Source: Sialis fuliginosa (Eukaryota > Arthropoda > Insecta > Megaloptera > Sialidae). From it: a DNA stretch of 64,000 bases. Positions 50,234-62,600 of the stretch are shown in pieces. The notes under the pieces were generated by a model that ran no database searches, was not told the origin of the DNA, and saw only the letters and a program-made list of their open reading frames with translations. The translations under genes were made by a program, and so were the position numbers. The stretch's first letter is position 1; every line of letters starts with the position of its first letter. Location of the stretch: positions 6,853,001 to 6,917,000 of the forward strand of contig OY540813.1 of the NCBI GenBank assembly GCA_961205875.1, given 5' to 3'.

Positions 50234-52328
50234 TACGGAGCAGTCGAACTGCGCACAGATGAGAACTGAGGAAGCGAGTGGTAGTGCTGTGCATGATGTC
50301 GCTGTCGCCGATCAGTTCAGAGTTGCCATTATCGAGAATACTTATAAATTGTTTCAGTGATAAACATACAATAAGGCCTTATAGTTATCTGTTAGCTTTA
50401 TTACTTGCATATGTGTACATATATATAAATATGTGTGTGGGCCTGGCGCTGAAGTCTTTCTTCCACGAGTTCGAGTGAAATATTAATTTCCGGACTGAGA
50501 AATGGATATTCATTCAGAATCTGAACACGTTGCCATCAGAGAACTTTTATTGATATTTTAAAATATGTTTTAAAAAACCAGTTTTTAAACAATATTCATG
50601 ATTTGTTACTTATTTGTTTTACGTTGTTATTTAAAGTAGATAACAGAATTATTTTAACGAATAACATAGATTTTATTAATAATATTGTATTCGATATTGA
50701 TCGTGTATATTTCAATGCAGAGTTTATAAAATTGCGAAGAAAATGTAATATTTAGACAGTAAAAAATTATATATATATATAAATATATTTAGTAGTAGAC
50801 ATAGACGATATTGATTTTATCATGCATAATCATGAGACGTAACTGTGTATGTTGTCGAGAGCGTAGAGGACCGGCCGGCGTCGGTTTGTGTCGTAGAGGT
50901 GCGTACGTATCGTTAGTGAGTAATGAGATATTTACTAACAAAATATATCTGTAAGTGATCTAATATCAGTATAATATCTATTATTTTATGCTTGGATGTA
51001 TGTTTTATTTGGAATATGTGGTATATACATCACTTCTTGATTGAAAACAAACTTGTATAAATATAAATAAATACTCTTTTGTGCTGCGTTATTATTCATT
51101 AAGCTGTACAGAATGATTTTATTTTATGCACATATGAATTAAATGAATGAGCGATTGCAAATGTTAAGAGTTTTTTGTAGCAAATTGTCTTTATAAAAAA
51201 ATGTGTATACATGAGATTTAGTGGCTCTTATTTTTCCTGTTACTTTATTTTCATTTTTACTTATATTTACAGCAGATGTGGCCATAAAGTTAATAAACTA
51301 AAATTTGATACAAGTTGTGTACATTTGTTAATTCTAGTAACAGAATAATATGTGTTAATTAGTTTGCAATTTATGTCTACTATATAAATATTATATATAT
51401 TTATAGGTCAGTGTAAACTTATTGATATTTACTCAATATTTTATTTGATATATTTTGTATAGAGAAAGTAAATATTTGCAATAACAAATATAAATTATAT
51501 TTAAAATAACATTGTTCGAAGATATATTTATAACGCATTTTCAGTTAAATTGATTTTTTTTTTAATGTGTATATATTTTTACATCAAATCTAAGATCATT
51601 CTTTATGAATTACATCTCAAAAAAAAAATATATTTTACTCAAAAGAAATAAATGACATATTATTCTGTAATAAAATGTTATTATTAAGTTTTATAAAAAT
51701 ACATTTTTTTACAAAAACTGAAAAGTTTATGTACTATAATAGCAATATATAATCTCAAATTAAATTTTATTAAAAAAAAATCTTTATCATTAATTACAAA
51801 AACAGTATTTCGTAAACTTTTTATTTTTAGATGCTATTAAAAAAATACAGTTCAGTTTTCTATTAATATGAACGGTAAGTTTATTATTTGTATTCATATA
51901 AGCATATATTAAACATACTATGTATGTTTAATATATGATATAAGTAGTTCATGTGCTAATTTATATTTTGATAGCGGAAAATTAACTCATTTTTATAAAG
52001 TAAATTTAATCATAATACAAACATGAACACCTGTAATGCATGCATTCACGTTTTTTATAAATAGTTTATTAAAAAGAAAGTCGAGAAAATCTTTTCTCAC
52101 AATATATTTTCGCGGCTATTTGTATCGTCCAGAGAATCCCATTTTTGGTAGTTGCAAAATTGGTAGTTTTTTCTATTTCCTCCAAGGTTTGTATATTTCC
52201 TTTATAGTCTATGCTATGCTTCATTTTGTGTGCGGCTGTGCAGTGAATTCATTCTACCGGTGATTAATCATTAGTAATTAATGCTGGGTAGTGAAAAGTA
52301 TTAATACTGTAAATATAGATTGTAAATA
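50234..52328. other. 3'UTR of the QSER1/PRR12-like gene and Caprin upstream region
   Basis: No further gene is seen. A short GC-rich patch (CGAGAGCGTAGAGGACCGGC and following, about 50855-50920) stands out from AT-rich sequence and may be a regulatory patch or 3'UTR element. The palindrome at 51903-51937 lies here. The Caprin promoter and 5'UTR must lie near the right end. Confidence 0.5.
51903..51937. repeat. second copy of the 16-bp-arm palindrome
   Basis: CATATATTAAACATAC, then TAT, then the exact inverted arm. The arms are identical to those of the palindrome at 22427-22462 (which lacks the 3-bp spacer); the right flank ATATAA is also shared. Confidence 0.85.
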
Positions 52329-54166
52329 ATGCCTTCAGCATCTTCGGCAAAGCCCGAAAAACAGGCTTCTACGGAGGCTACATCAGAATCTTCTACAACT
52401 ACACAACAAAACACACCCATTAGGCGAGCTATCGTCATTATCGAGCACAAAATACGGAATTTAGAAAAACGAAAGGTATTAACGAATAAGATAATTGAGG
52501 ATAGTCAATTTCATTTAATATTTAATTTTTATTAGTGCAAATAATAATAATATTATTAGTACTATAATATTTTCTTTAAGCCTACATTTTGTTTGCAGCC
52601 ATATTGTAAATGACATGTGGTGTTCATTATGTACATAAAAAAGTTCTAGAAGTTGTATTTGTTTTGTTATTAATTTGTGATAATTGTTTACAGTCCAAGC
52701 TAGAAACATACAGAGATCTTCAGGCTTCAGGAAAAGATTTGAATCAGGATCAAAAAGTTGCGGTCGCTAAATATGACGAAGTATTACAAATTTTGGAATT
52801 TGCGAAAGATTTATGTAAACAATTTAACGATATTGTTATTAACTCGGAAAAAGAAGCAAAGAAGCTAGCGAGGAAAGAAGTCTCACAAAGATTACAACAG
52901 GATTTATCTAAAGTACGGGAAGTTATACTCATTCAAGATGCTTTACAGCAAATGGGAAATGAAGTATCACGAGAAGACTTTTTGCTTGGAAGAAATGGAG
53001 CTCTACAAATATCTGCTGAAGATTTGCAGTTGCTAGATGACCTTTACACGGCGGTTTCTCCGAAACATGCGCCAGAAAGTGCAGAAGGAAACCCAGACTT
53101 TCCCACGCAAGTTCAACAAGCGGCCGAACATTTACTTTCAGTTGTTGATTCCAAACCGAAAGAATTTTCTGGGTCTAATTACGCACACGTTAAAGATGTA
53201 GTTGACTCAATTCACAATTGCAATTATTTTGATAAAATTGTTCAACAAGAAGAGTTAACTGAAGCGGGCCAAAAAATTCAAATTGAAGAACACGCCGTGC
53301 CTAATCCAGAAGAAATACCAGTCTCAGATTCTGTTGTTACAAATGTTGACGTTCCTCAACATCTGGTTCCGGATCCAGAAAGAGTTCCTGAACATCCTCC
53401 TATGCCGAACTTTCCTCCTGCACCAGAGATTGTTGCACCTGTTGTTCCTGTTGTAGAGCCAGCTTATTTTCCTCCTCAACCTCAAACAAGACCTATCACA
53501 GAAATGTTGGGTACTGGCAGCTTTTTCTTCTTACAAGACTCTGAACTCGATTCGCCACCTGAAATAATACCCCAGCATCAACCGCTGAATCCTTCGGCGA
53601 CCATTCCAAGTCAAACATACACGAATCAGAACTTTACTGGTGTCGCTACGACTGTTCCTCCTGCTTTAAATACTTACCCAGGTCCTAACCCACCTCCTCC
53701 TATTCCCATGCCTCCTTCGCATTTGACGCCTGCTCAAGTACCGGTCATAAATACTTTCAACACGGAGCCCGTACCAGTCTCCAATTATCAAGCGACTCAA
53801 CAATTTGACAACTTTTCACAAAAAGTAGAAACGGAAAACCTTAGTAAAGATGTGGACAAGAACGGAGGTGGAGATTGGGCGGAAGTGTCTGAAGAACGTG
53901 GAAACTCAGGCCACACGAATCGTCCAAGAGGTGGGAATCGGAACAGGGCTGGAAACAACAGTGGCTATTATCAGAATAACTATTATCAAAACAATGGTTA
54001 CGGTAGCGGGAACTACAAACCTCGTGGAGGTAATAGACCTGGTGGGCAGAGGGGAGGAGGCGGCGGTGGTGGTGGTAGTGGAGGCGGCGGCGGCAGTGGT
54101 GGTTCTAAAGGCGGACATTACGGTCGAAATAAGCCACCAGCTCATCAACAACAACAACAACATTAA
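52329..54166 (+). CDS. Caprin: Caprin (RNA-granule protein, G3BP partner)
   Basis: Cytoplasmic RNA-binding protein. Caprins work with FMRP and G3BP/Rasputin in translational control and stress granules. Two coding exons, 52329-52475 and 52694-54166, encode 539 aa. Residues about 30-200 form the helical HR1 region (IEHKIRNLEKRKSKLETYRD, NQDQKVAVAKYDEVLQILEFA, then DLQLLDDLY), matching vertebrate caprin-1 closely. Near residue 324 is FFFLQDSELD, equivalent to the FIQDS-type motif that docks on the NTF2-like domain of G3BP. A Pro-rich middle is followed by a Gly/Arg/Asn/Tyr-rich tail with RPRGGNRNR and PRGGNRPGGQRGG, plus poly-Gly and a final Gln run. The ATG is the first in frame and the exon join keeps phase 0. 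AATAAA at 54389 is a plausible poly(A) signal. Confidence 0.93.
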
Positions 54167-55497
54167 AGTTTAAATATTTTATTCTAATTACAAATTTATA
54201 ATTTGCACTTTTCAGTGATAATTTTGATCGGGCCTAATACAGTTCAAGAGAGTACATTTGAATTTTTTTTTGCAAATTTCTTCTGCTGATATTTAGAGTT
54301 AAGGGGGAATTATGTTTATTTTAATTTTAATTTGGCAAACACGGGAATGTTATAAGTCTCAAAATAATTGTTAATTGTGTTATTTACAAATAAAATTAAT
54401 ATTTGCTAGAACTGTACTATTTTTTATATAAAAAATTATTCAATGTTATATAATTATGTGCATAAGATATACAATGTAAATACAAAAAGATTTTAGGAGT
54501 ACGATCTCAGTGCTTTTTAAAATCGAGTCGGTTATATTATACTTGAAAAATATCAAGCTTTAATAAAATTAGAGTAATTAAATTTTTACGAGTATAAGAT
54601 TGTTCAATACAAAACTCGAATTGATGTTCTTTGTATTCTACTATAGAATTTTCTCTTACAAAAGAGAAGAAATAAGTGTTGTAAAATCCGACTGTTTTGT
54701 ATTTACAAAACTTATTTTGCTATATAATTTATATCAAATTGTGGGTGTTAAGAATTTGCACAATTTGAATATTTATTATTTTATTTGGTGGTAGCAAAAT
54801 TCTGATTAATGTATATATTTATTACATCTTATAACTTCCCTGTTTATTATAAGAATTTTTGCAACACATGATAATTTTTCTTTTATTTGTAATTCTATAT
54901 TGCTTGTATTTTCTAAATCTTTTATAATGAAACAAACAAGGGAAATAATAATGACAATATTTCAATTTTTTGCATATACATTTTTACGTAAAAATGTAGG
55001 AAGTAATGAGTATTGCAACTGGCATGTTATTTATATTGGTGCTGTTACGTCTTGCTTTTTCTGAAATTGTCTTTTAATCGATTGTTTGACAATAGCACTT
55101 TACTATGTCCATAATTTTAACAAAAGCAAGATTAATACGGTATATAAAAAATTTTTTTTGGTGGTTTTAATGTCATTTAATTTTTAATTAAAATAGTAAG
55201 ACAAAAATTATAAATAAATTTGTCAGTAGCAAATGTTCATTAATAATTTTTATCGCATAGAATCCAATACAAGATTTCATCAAATTTAATAATGTGAATT
55301 TGACATTTTACTTTAATATGCATACTTAACTGTATTTTCGTTCAGAAGAAAACTAGATAAATAAAGAGCCATTTTTCTAAGTCTATATATTTTGTTTTAT
55401 TTTTAAATACCTTTAAAAATCATAAACTGAATAAAAAATAAAATTTATATATATTATATTATGTACATATTTTTGCATTAGCTGCACCAACAATTAC
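54167..55497. other. Caprin 3'UTR and spacer to ATOX1
   Basis: AT-rich sequence with AATAAA at 54389-54394 and others. No gene is seen; the next gene is convergent with Caprin. Confidence 0.5.
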
Positions 55498-55825
55498 TCA
55501 TTGACTAGATATATATTCAACTTTTTTACCAGTCTTTTTAATAATTTCAAGAACTTCATCAGCAGTTTTTGTAGCTCCAACAAATATCTTCTTATTTGGT
55601 AAATCAATTTTTATAGTATCTATTCCTTCTCCTGTTCAAAAATTAAAAATTAGTAATGTTTAATAAAAATTAAAAAAAAATGCAATACCTTTGTGTTTCT
55701 TTAACACACGTTCTACTGCATTTGAACATCCCTCACACGTCATTTCAACATTGTATTCGTGAACCTGAAACAATTATCTTATTTCACGTTTTAAATATAC
55801 ATTTATATATTATACGTACCGGCAT
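55498..55825 (-). CDS. Atox1: copper chaperone ATOX1 (heavy-metal-associated domain)
   Basis: Small cytosolic copper chaperone that hands Cu(I) to P-type ATPases (ATP7) at the trans-Golgi. Exons in transcript order: 55820-55825 (only ATG CCG), 55689-55764, 55498-55631, giving 71 aa, the normal family length. The copper-binding motif is MTCEGCSNAVER at residues 9-20, with both cysteines. The second half has KIDLPNKKIFVGATKTADEV and a C-terminal KKTGKKVEYI that keeps the family's conserved lysine. All splice sites and phases fit. The start is preceded by a 430-bp region shared with the divergent SF3A2 gene. Confidence 0.95.
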
Positions 55826-56254
55826 TTTACAAAGCGTAATTTGCAGTATATTTTGACTAAATATTTAATATCTTCAATTGTTTATGATGACAAATATCTG
55901 ACATAAACGTCACCTCGCGTAGGGTGTTTTGTTATCTTTCATTGTCAGTTCCGCTTTCTTATTTTATAAGATTTCAACATAATTTGATATATATTTTAAA
56001 GAAACCCAAAGGAAAATTAATAAAACTGTATTTTTTCAATATTATAAATTTAATTAAATGTAAAAACATGTATATTCTTTGTTAATGATTATTAATTTAC
56101 ATATCTAAAAAATATAAAATCCCTATCGGAATATTTCAGTTGGTATTCATTCATCAATCTGCAATGGCTTAACAGGAAACTTAATTTGGCTGTTTATTTA
56201 CGTCAAATTAGTGTTAAAATTCAAATTTGAAGAAGAAATAATAAATAACAAACG
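55826..56254. promoter_or_regulatory. shared upstream region of ATOX1 (-) and SF3A2 (+)
   Basis: The two start codons are only 429 bp apart in head-to-head order, so both promoters must lie here unless 5'UTR exons lie beyond. AAACGTCACCTCGCGTAGGG at about 55906-55925 is the only GC-richer patch and is the best place for a core element. No TATA box was assigned. Confidence 0.55.
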
Positions 56255-57126
56255 ATGGATTTCCAAAATCGCCCAGGCGGTAAAACCGGTGGTGGAGGTG
56301 TTGCTTCATGGTCTGAAACAAACAGAGATCGCCGAGAACGTCTCAGGCAATTAGCTTTAGAAACAATCGATTTACAGAAAGATCCTTATTTTATGAAAAA
56401 TCATTTAGGTATGTTTCACAATATTTAATTATGAATATTAGGTCATTTTTTAATAAATGTATGTTTTCTTTTATAGGTTCATATGAATGTAAATTATGTT
56501 TGACGCTTCATAACAACGAAGGAAGTTATTTAGCTCACACACAAGGAAAAAAACATCAAGAAAATTTAGCTCGTCGTGCAGCAAAGGAAGCCAAAGATGC
56601 TCCTCAACAGTTAGCACCTGAAAAACCTAGAGTTGAACCTAAGAAATTTGTGAAAATTGGTAGACCTGGATATCGTGTAACCAAGCAAAGAGAACCAGAG
56701 AGTGGGCAGCAAAGTTTATTATTCCAAATTGATTATCCAGAAATAACTGACAATATAATTCCTCGTCACAGATTTATGTCTGCGTATGAACAAAAAGTAG
56801 AACCACCAGATCGTAAATGGCAGTATTTATTATTTGCAGCTGAACCTTATGAAACAATTGCATTTAAAGTACCAAGTCGGGAAGTTGAAAAAGCAGACAA
56901 TAAATTTTGGACACATTGGAATAAAGATACTAAGCAGTTTTTCCTCCAGTTTGCTTTTAAGAATGAAGCTAAAAAGAGTTCAGGTCCTATGATGGTGAGA
57001 CCACCTGGAATGATGCCTGCAATGTTACCAGTTCCACCTCCCCCCAGGCCTCCTATGTTTGGAGCTGTTCCTCCTCCACCTCCACTTAATGTTCTGCCTG
57101 TTCCGCCACCTCCTCCAAACTCTTAA
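56255..57126 (+). CDS. Sf3a2: splicing factor 3A subunit 2 (SF3A66)
   Basis: Subunit of SF3a in the U2 snRNP, needed for branch-site recognition. Exons 56255-56408 and 56477-57126 give 267 aa. The N-terminus MDFQNRPGGKTGGGGVAS matches the family almost exactly. A C2H2-type matrin zinc finger follows (YECKLCLTLHNNEGSYLAH then TQGKKH), with the cysteine and histidine ligands present. The middle holds the conserved RPGYRVTKQREPE and FQIDYPEI segments. The C-terminus is a Pro-rich tail with repeats of VPPPPP; it is much shorter than in mammals. AATAAA at 57170-57175 is a good poly(A) signal. The start is supported by the exact N-terminal match. Confidence 0.96.
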
Positions 57127-57580
57127 TTTTTTTAATTTACCTATTGTATTATTATACTTTCAATTTATGAATAAATTTAAGATTTTATGTCAAAAAATGA
57201 TATGTAATTCAATGGTATAATTAAATATAATTTTGTAATAAGTGAATGTTATATACTTGTGTCAAATCTTAGTATACAGCTACGGCATATTTTTACGTTA
57301 CTACTAAATAGCACAAAATCCGAGTACCTATTGTAGAATAAATATCTCGCAGGTAGTATCCCTAGTATCCTATTTACATATTTAAAATTATGTATATACA
57401 TATGTACATATGTATTATGTATAATAATTTCAAACAAAGAACAAACTAGGTTACCCACAGGGGTACCTACCGACATTTCCTAGTGATTTTTGTCTCCTGT
57501 AGATTGTTATTGCTGGTTACTTTATCTGATAACTTCACACAAGTCTTCCGGTTTCTTCAGCAAGAAAACCGATTAGAAAT

Positions 57581-58624
<1,044 letters not shown>

Positions 58625-59156
58625 AATCATTCTGTAAAAAAAGTTTAATAAAAAAATAAAGTAAACTCATTTGATTTTTTATTTATTTTTTATTTCAGTA
58701 CAAACAAAATAAAATTTCGAATGTATATTTGATAATAGATGTAATAATGTTGATAATCCTATCTTTAATTTTTGTTAGAATGGTTAACAATGTTGGTAGC
58801 TATAAATAGTCACTGATAAAAGAATGTGCAGTTTCCGGTCTATGGAAATTATTAGTGGAGGGAGTTGACTATAATGAATATTCTTTGACAGTTCATATTT
58901 TGTTAATTAGTTAATTATTATTGTTAATATGCCACGTGTTATTTTTAAAATACTAAATTAGTAATGTTTATACCGTGTGTGCAATGATTATTTATGTGAT
59001 ACTAGAGTTAATTATAAAAAGTTACTGTTTAATTTAAATATTACAAATTGTTTATTTACGTATATAGTGTGAAAATTATACTGAAGTGTAATAATTATAC
59101 TAAAAATAAAGTTTAATTATCGTTAACATATTTATTAAGCACGTTTAATATGTAAA
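58625..59156. other. RpL27A 3' end and Btk29A upstream region
   Basis: Holds the RpL27A poly(A) signal and AT-rich sequence. The only less AT-rich part is around 58815-58875 (GTGCAGTTTCCGGTCTATGG). The Btk29A promoter or 5'UTR for the exon at 59157 may lie here. Confidence 0.4.
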
Positions 59157-59312
59157 ATGAATATGAACAAAGAATTTAATGATGATATTATTTTGCAATG
59201 TTGTATGACTAAAAGATCACAAAACAAAAATCGTTTTACTCCTATAAATTATAAAAGAAGGTGGTTTATTTTAACAAGATGTGCCCTAATATATTATGAA
59301 AATGATGGAGAG
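59157..59312 (+). CDS. Btk29A: Btk29A (Tec-family tyrosine kinase), first PH-domain coding exon only
   Basis: A 52-codon exon starting ATG at 59157 and ending at a GTAAAT donor. It encodes ILQCCMTKRSQNKNRFTPIN then YKRRWFILTRCALIYYEND, the start of a Tec-type PH domain; human BTK has KRSQQKKKTSPLNFKKR, LF(L)LT and LSYYEYD at the same places. The basic KRSQNKN and YKRRW residues line the phosphoinositide site in BTK. The remaining PH, Tec-homology, SH3, SH2 and kinase exons are not found in the last 4.7 kb, so intron 1 is longer than that and the rest lies beyond the window. In flies this kinase works in ring-canal growth and other actin-linked signalling. Confidence 0.85.
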
Positions 59313-62300
59313 GTAAATATTATAGTTTTTATGTGTACATATATAATAAAATTATGTTGAAAATTGTATTTATTTTTATGAGAAAATGTTTTATGCTTGA
59401 TTTTTTTGGTATTAAAAATAAATACATCCAAGGTGAACATAAATTAAACGAATAAACATTTTTTTTAAATAACGAATATTAATTGACACTAAAATCAAGG
59501 TTATGATTTATATAAACTATTCCTAATATTTACGAAAGATAGCACCACTCAACACGTTTTAGTTAATTATGATGCATTTATATTTTAATATAAAATATTA
59601 TATTTTATAAGTTTATTTAATTATTAATTTATACATATAACCTTACTTTATCGTATCAGTGGCGTAACTTCTTATTTACGATTTACAGTGGGGTCTACCA
59701 GGGGTTATTTTAGTGTACAGTTGTAGCGTAGCGTTGTTTGTGCAGTTCTTAACTTAAGAATGAACATGAAGACCAAAAAAGGTCATTCAATTGCACCTGC
59801 AAAATTGTATTTTTTATCAATTGCATCAATGAAATATTTTTTAATCGAAACACCGAAAAAAAATTTTTTTCATATGCTTATTACCTCAAATTATGCAGTT
59901 TTAATTTTTTTTAAATTAATCCCAAGGGTTTACAAAATATTTTTAACGAATCTTTATCAATTTATTTAAATCTAACCTAAACAAAACAAAAAAAAGTTTA
60001 CCACTGAATTATGCTATTTTTTATAGATATATAAAAAAAACACACAAACACATTTATTTGACCACTATAAACGTATATAATTAATTAATTAATACTGAAT
60101 AGTATAACATTGATAGGTATTAATTATTTTACAAACACATACTACTATTCAATTAATGTTTATTATTCTATGTAATTAAATATTTTTATAGTTGATTGTT
60201 TTTATTATAATATTAATATTTATGAAATAGGTATTATACTTGAGTTTTATTATTAAAAGCAATTAAACACACTTACAAGAGGCAGACGAGAGAATTTTGT
60301 AATTCTAGTATGTACCTATTGATTTTTATTCTGTACTGAATGAGTCAGTTACGTTTTATAAATCATATACCTATGTACTATGCGAATAATAAATACTTTT
60401 ATTCACGGATAATATATTTACAAAATTTACATGAAATTAAATTTACAATAGAAACAGTTGTATGTTGTAGCTAATTATATATTAATATTAAGTAACTGTG
60501 TGATGATAATGAATGATCGCTAGTCGTTAACTATACCTATGTGTTTCATTTTAGTGTATTATTTATGTAAACATATTTTTCTATTCTAAGAAAATATGTT
60601 AAACAAATATAATCAGTTTCGATTCGATTTCGGTTCGACTCCCTATATATAATAAGTAATGACTTTATGGAAAGAGAAGGGAAAAACACACTAACACTGT
60701 CTATTTCCTTTCTGTTTTAGATTAAAATAAATGTAGAAAATACATCCGTATATTATTATCTTTTTTATGTTTATATATTTTTTGTATAATGAATTTCTTG
60801 TCAGCTGGACTTCATCCTCTTCTGACTGCTCCTTCGTGTTTCATTTGCATTATCATTTTTCTTATAAGTCGCCCTGTCGTCTGATTCTCTTTCGTCTTAA
60901 GGTTTATATAACAGGAACTCAAGTATAAGTAAGTATTGTGAAGCCGATTTTTTTATATAAAATATAAAAAAAAGTTTGTATTGTAATTTTAAGTTAAATA
61001 TATACTTGTACTTAATTTCATAAAAAAAAAATCGTCTGTATGTTTTTGTTTCCTTTTGGGCGTTAAAAACCGGCCTGTGATCATTCCCTCTGCCTTGCAT
61101 CTATTCGGCACGCTCCCTCCTTTACGCACGCCGCGACACGGGTTCTCATCGCGCGAATAATATGTTCCCGTACATATGTATATTTCAAGATATTTTCTAA
61201 ACTATACGACCAAATTGGATGCTGTAAGGAGCAAATTATATTTACATTAAGTACTTATGACAATTAAATAATTTATTTCCATAAGGATTAATGTTTTGCA
61301 GGTCAGAAGTTCACCTATACAAAACCCAAATATTTTAAATTTTCTTTGTAACATAAAAGCAGTCACTACTTAGTTGTTATGTTACCTAACGTAACAAAAT
61401 ATAGCCTATAATCTGGCCAGAGAACCTACCTATAAATTAAAAAAGAAACCACGTAAATCTGATAAGTGGTTCTCGAGTGATAAGGGCACAAACAGACAGA
61501 CAGACAGACAGAGAGACGTTTAGCTTTATATATATACATATAGATGTAGTAAGCTTTCAAAATTACATATCTGTTAATTTTATGCTATTTGTTTGACATT
61601 GTTTAGATATGATAATTTTAAATTAATTTTGCATGGAAAATTAGACTGTTATAGAGTTTATGTAGATAATAACTAAAACAACATAATCATTATAATACAA
61701 ATGAAAACCCCCAAACAATATGAACAAAGTTTGACAACAGTGTATGTAGGTATCAGACCCGCTTTACGTTGTCCCGCACAGTGAGATTATTTCACATTTT
61801 TTACTCAAAATTATTTCTTCGACTCAAGTTTTCTCGTATCATAAAATATTTTGAATTATTTATTTAGAAATTTAGACCAATTAAAATTATACACATGATT
61901 TTTAGGGTTCCGAATAAAACCCTATTAATCTCACTTTGTCGTCCGTCCTTTTCATACAAAGCAAAATATCTCGTAAACTATATAAGCTAGAAATTTGTAG
62001 ATGTAAAATGATGCCCTCTAGTAAAATATGTAGAAATTTGTAGAAAAAATAATTTTTCAGGACGGGCGCTAAAGAGCTAGAGCTAGGTAAAAATATGTTT
62101 TGTAAAGTTAAATACAATGATAAATGATTTTATAATTAGTGGTATTTTAGATTTTTAAATTTTTTTGAATATTTTCTGAATAGGGGTAACTTTTTGAAAT
62201 TTTCAAAAAACGAAAAGCGATGCTCACTTTGGTAATTTGGTACCTGTAACATATTTATATATTTCTTCCCCAGGTCGCTAGCGAGGTCCAAAAAATAGGC

Positions 62301-62377
62301 TAAAAAACAACCTTTTTTGATACAATAAAAATTGAGCCGGATGAAGAATTTTGAATAAAAAATAGGAAATAATCACA
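59313..62377 (+). other. Btk29A intron 1, left part
   Basis: No exon is seen. It contains transposon-end scraps (CAGTGGCGTAACTTC near 59659), a GC-richer patch near 61078-61155 (GCACGCTCCCTCCTTTACGC and following), a (CAGA)n run near 61493-61513 and the interspersed repeat at about 61900-62110. Confidence 0.5.
61900..62110 (+). repeat. dispersed insect repeat of the GGGTTCCG type
   Basis: TTTTTAGGGTTCCGAATAAA, then CGTCCGTCC and AATATCTCGTAAACTATATA with AGCTAGAAATTTGTAG. I recall this phrase order from repeats common in many insect genomes. Ends and class are not determined. The ATCTCGTAAAC phrase is shared with the giant palindrome at 38.2-41.5 kb. Confidence 0.5.
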
Positions 62378-62600
62378 GTGTGTCGCGTGCCAATACGCAC
62401 AGACCGGCGGAGTGCGTGCACGCGCCGTCGCGACGTCGTTACGCGTGCGCACGCGCTCCACGTCCCACCCCTGCTGATCGAGACCGTGTCTTTCTCTCAA
62501 CCACCAGTGCGTTGTTCCCGCCGCCGCCGCCACCGTGTCGTTCCGCGTTCACCAACTACTCTGTGCTGTTTTTTATTTTGTTTATATATGTATATAAGTA
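62378..62600 (+). promoter_or_regulatory. CpG-rich island, candidate alternative promoter
   Basis: About 220 bp very rich in G, C and CpG (GCACGCGCCGTCGCGACGTC, GTTACGCGTGCGCACGCGCT) inside otherwise AT-rich sequence. It also has a CCGCCGCCGCC run. Just downstream, GTGAGT (62606-62611) and GAGGTACGA (62647) could serve as donors. Three overlapping frames of 76-84 aa cross it in different registers and none looks like protein. The likeliest reading is a promoter and 5'UTR, perhaps of a shorter Btk29A transcript; fly Btk29A is known to have more than one isoform. Confidence 0.45.

Noticed and set aside
52036-52263. 75-aa frame upstream of Caprin
   Set aside because: No domain, no splice link to Caprin and composition typical of AT-rich spacer.
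60620-60660. GGTTCGACTCC, a match to the tRNA B box
   Set aside because: No A box or acceptor-stem pairing lies at the right distance upstream, so it is not a tRNA gene.
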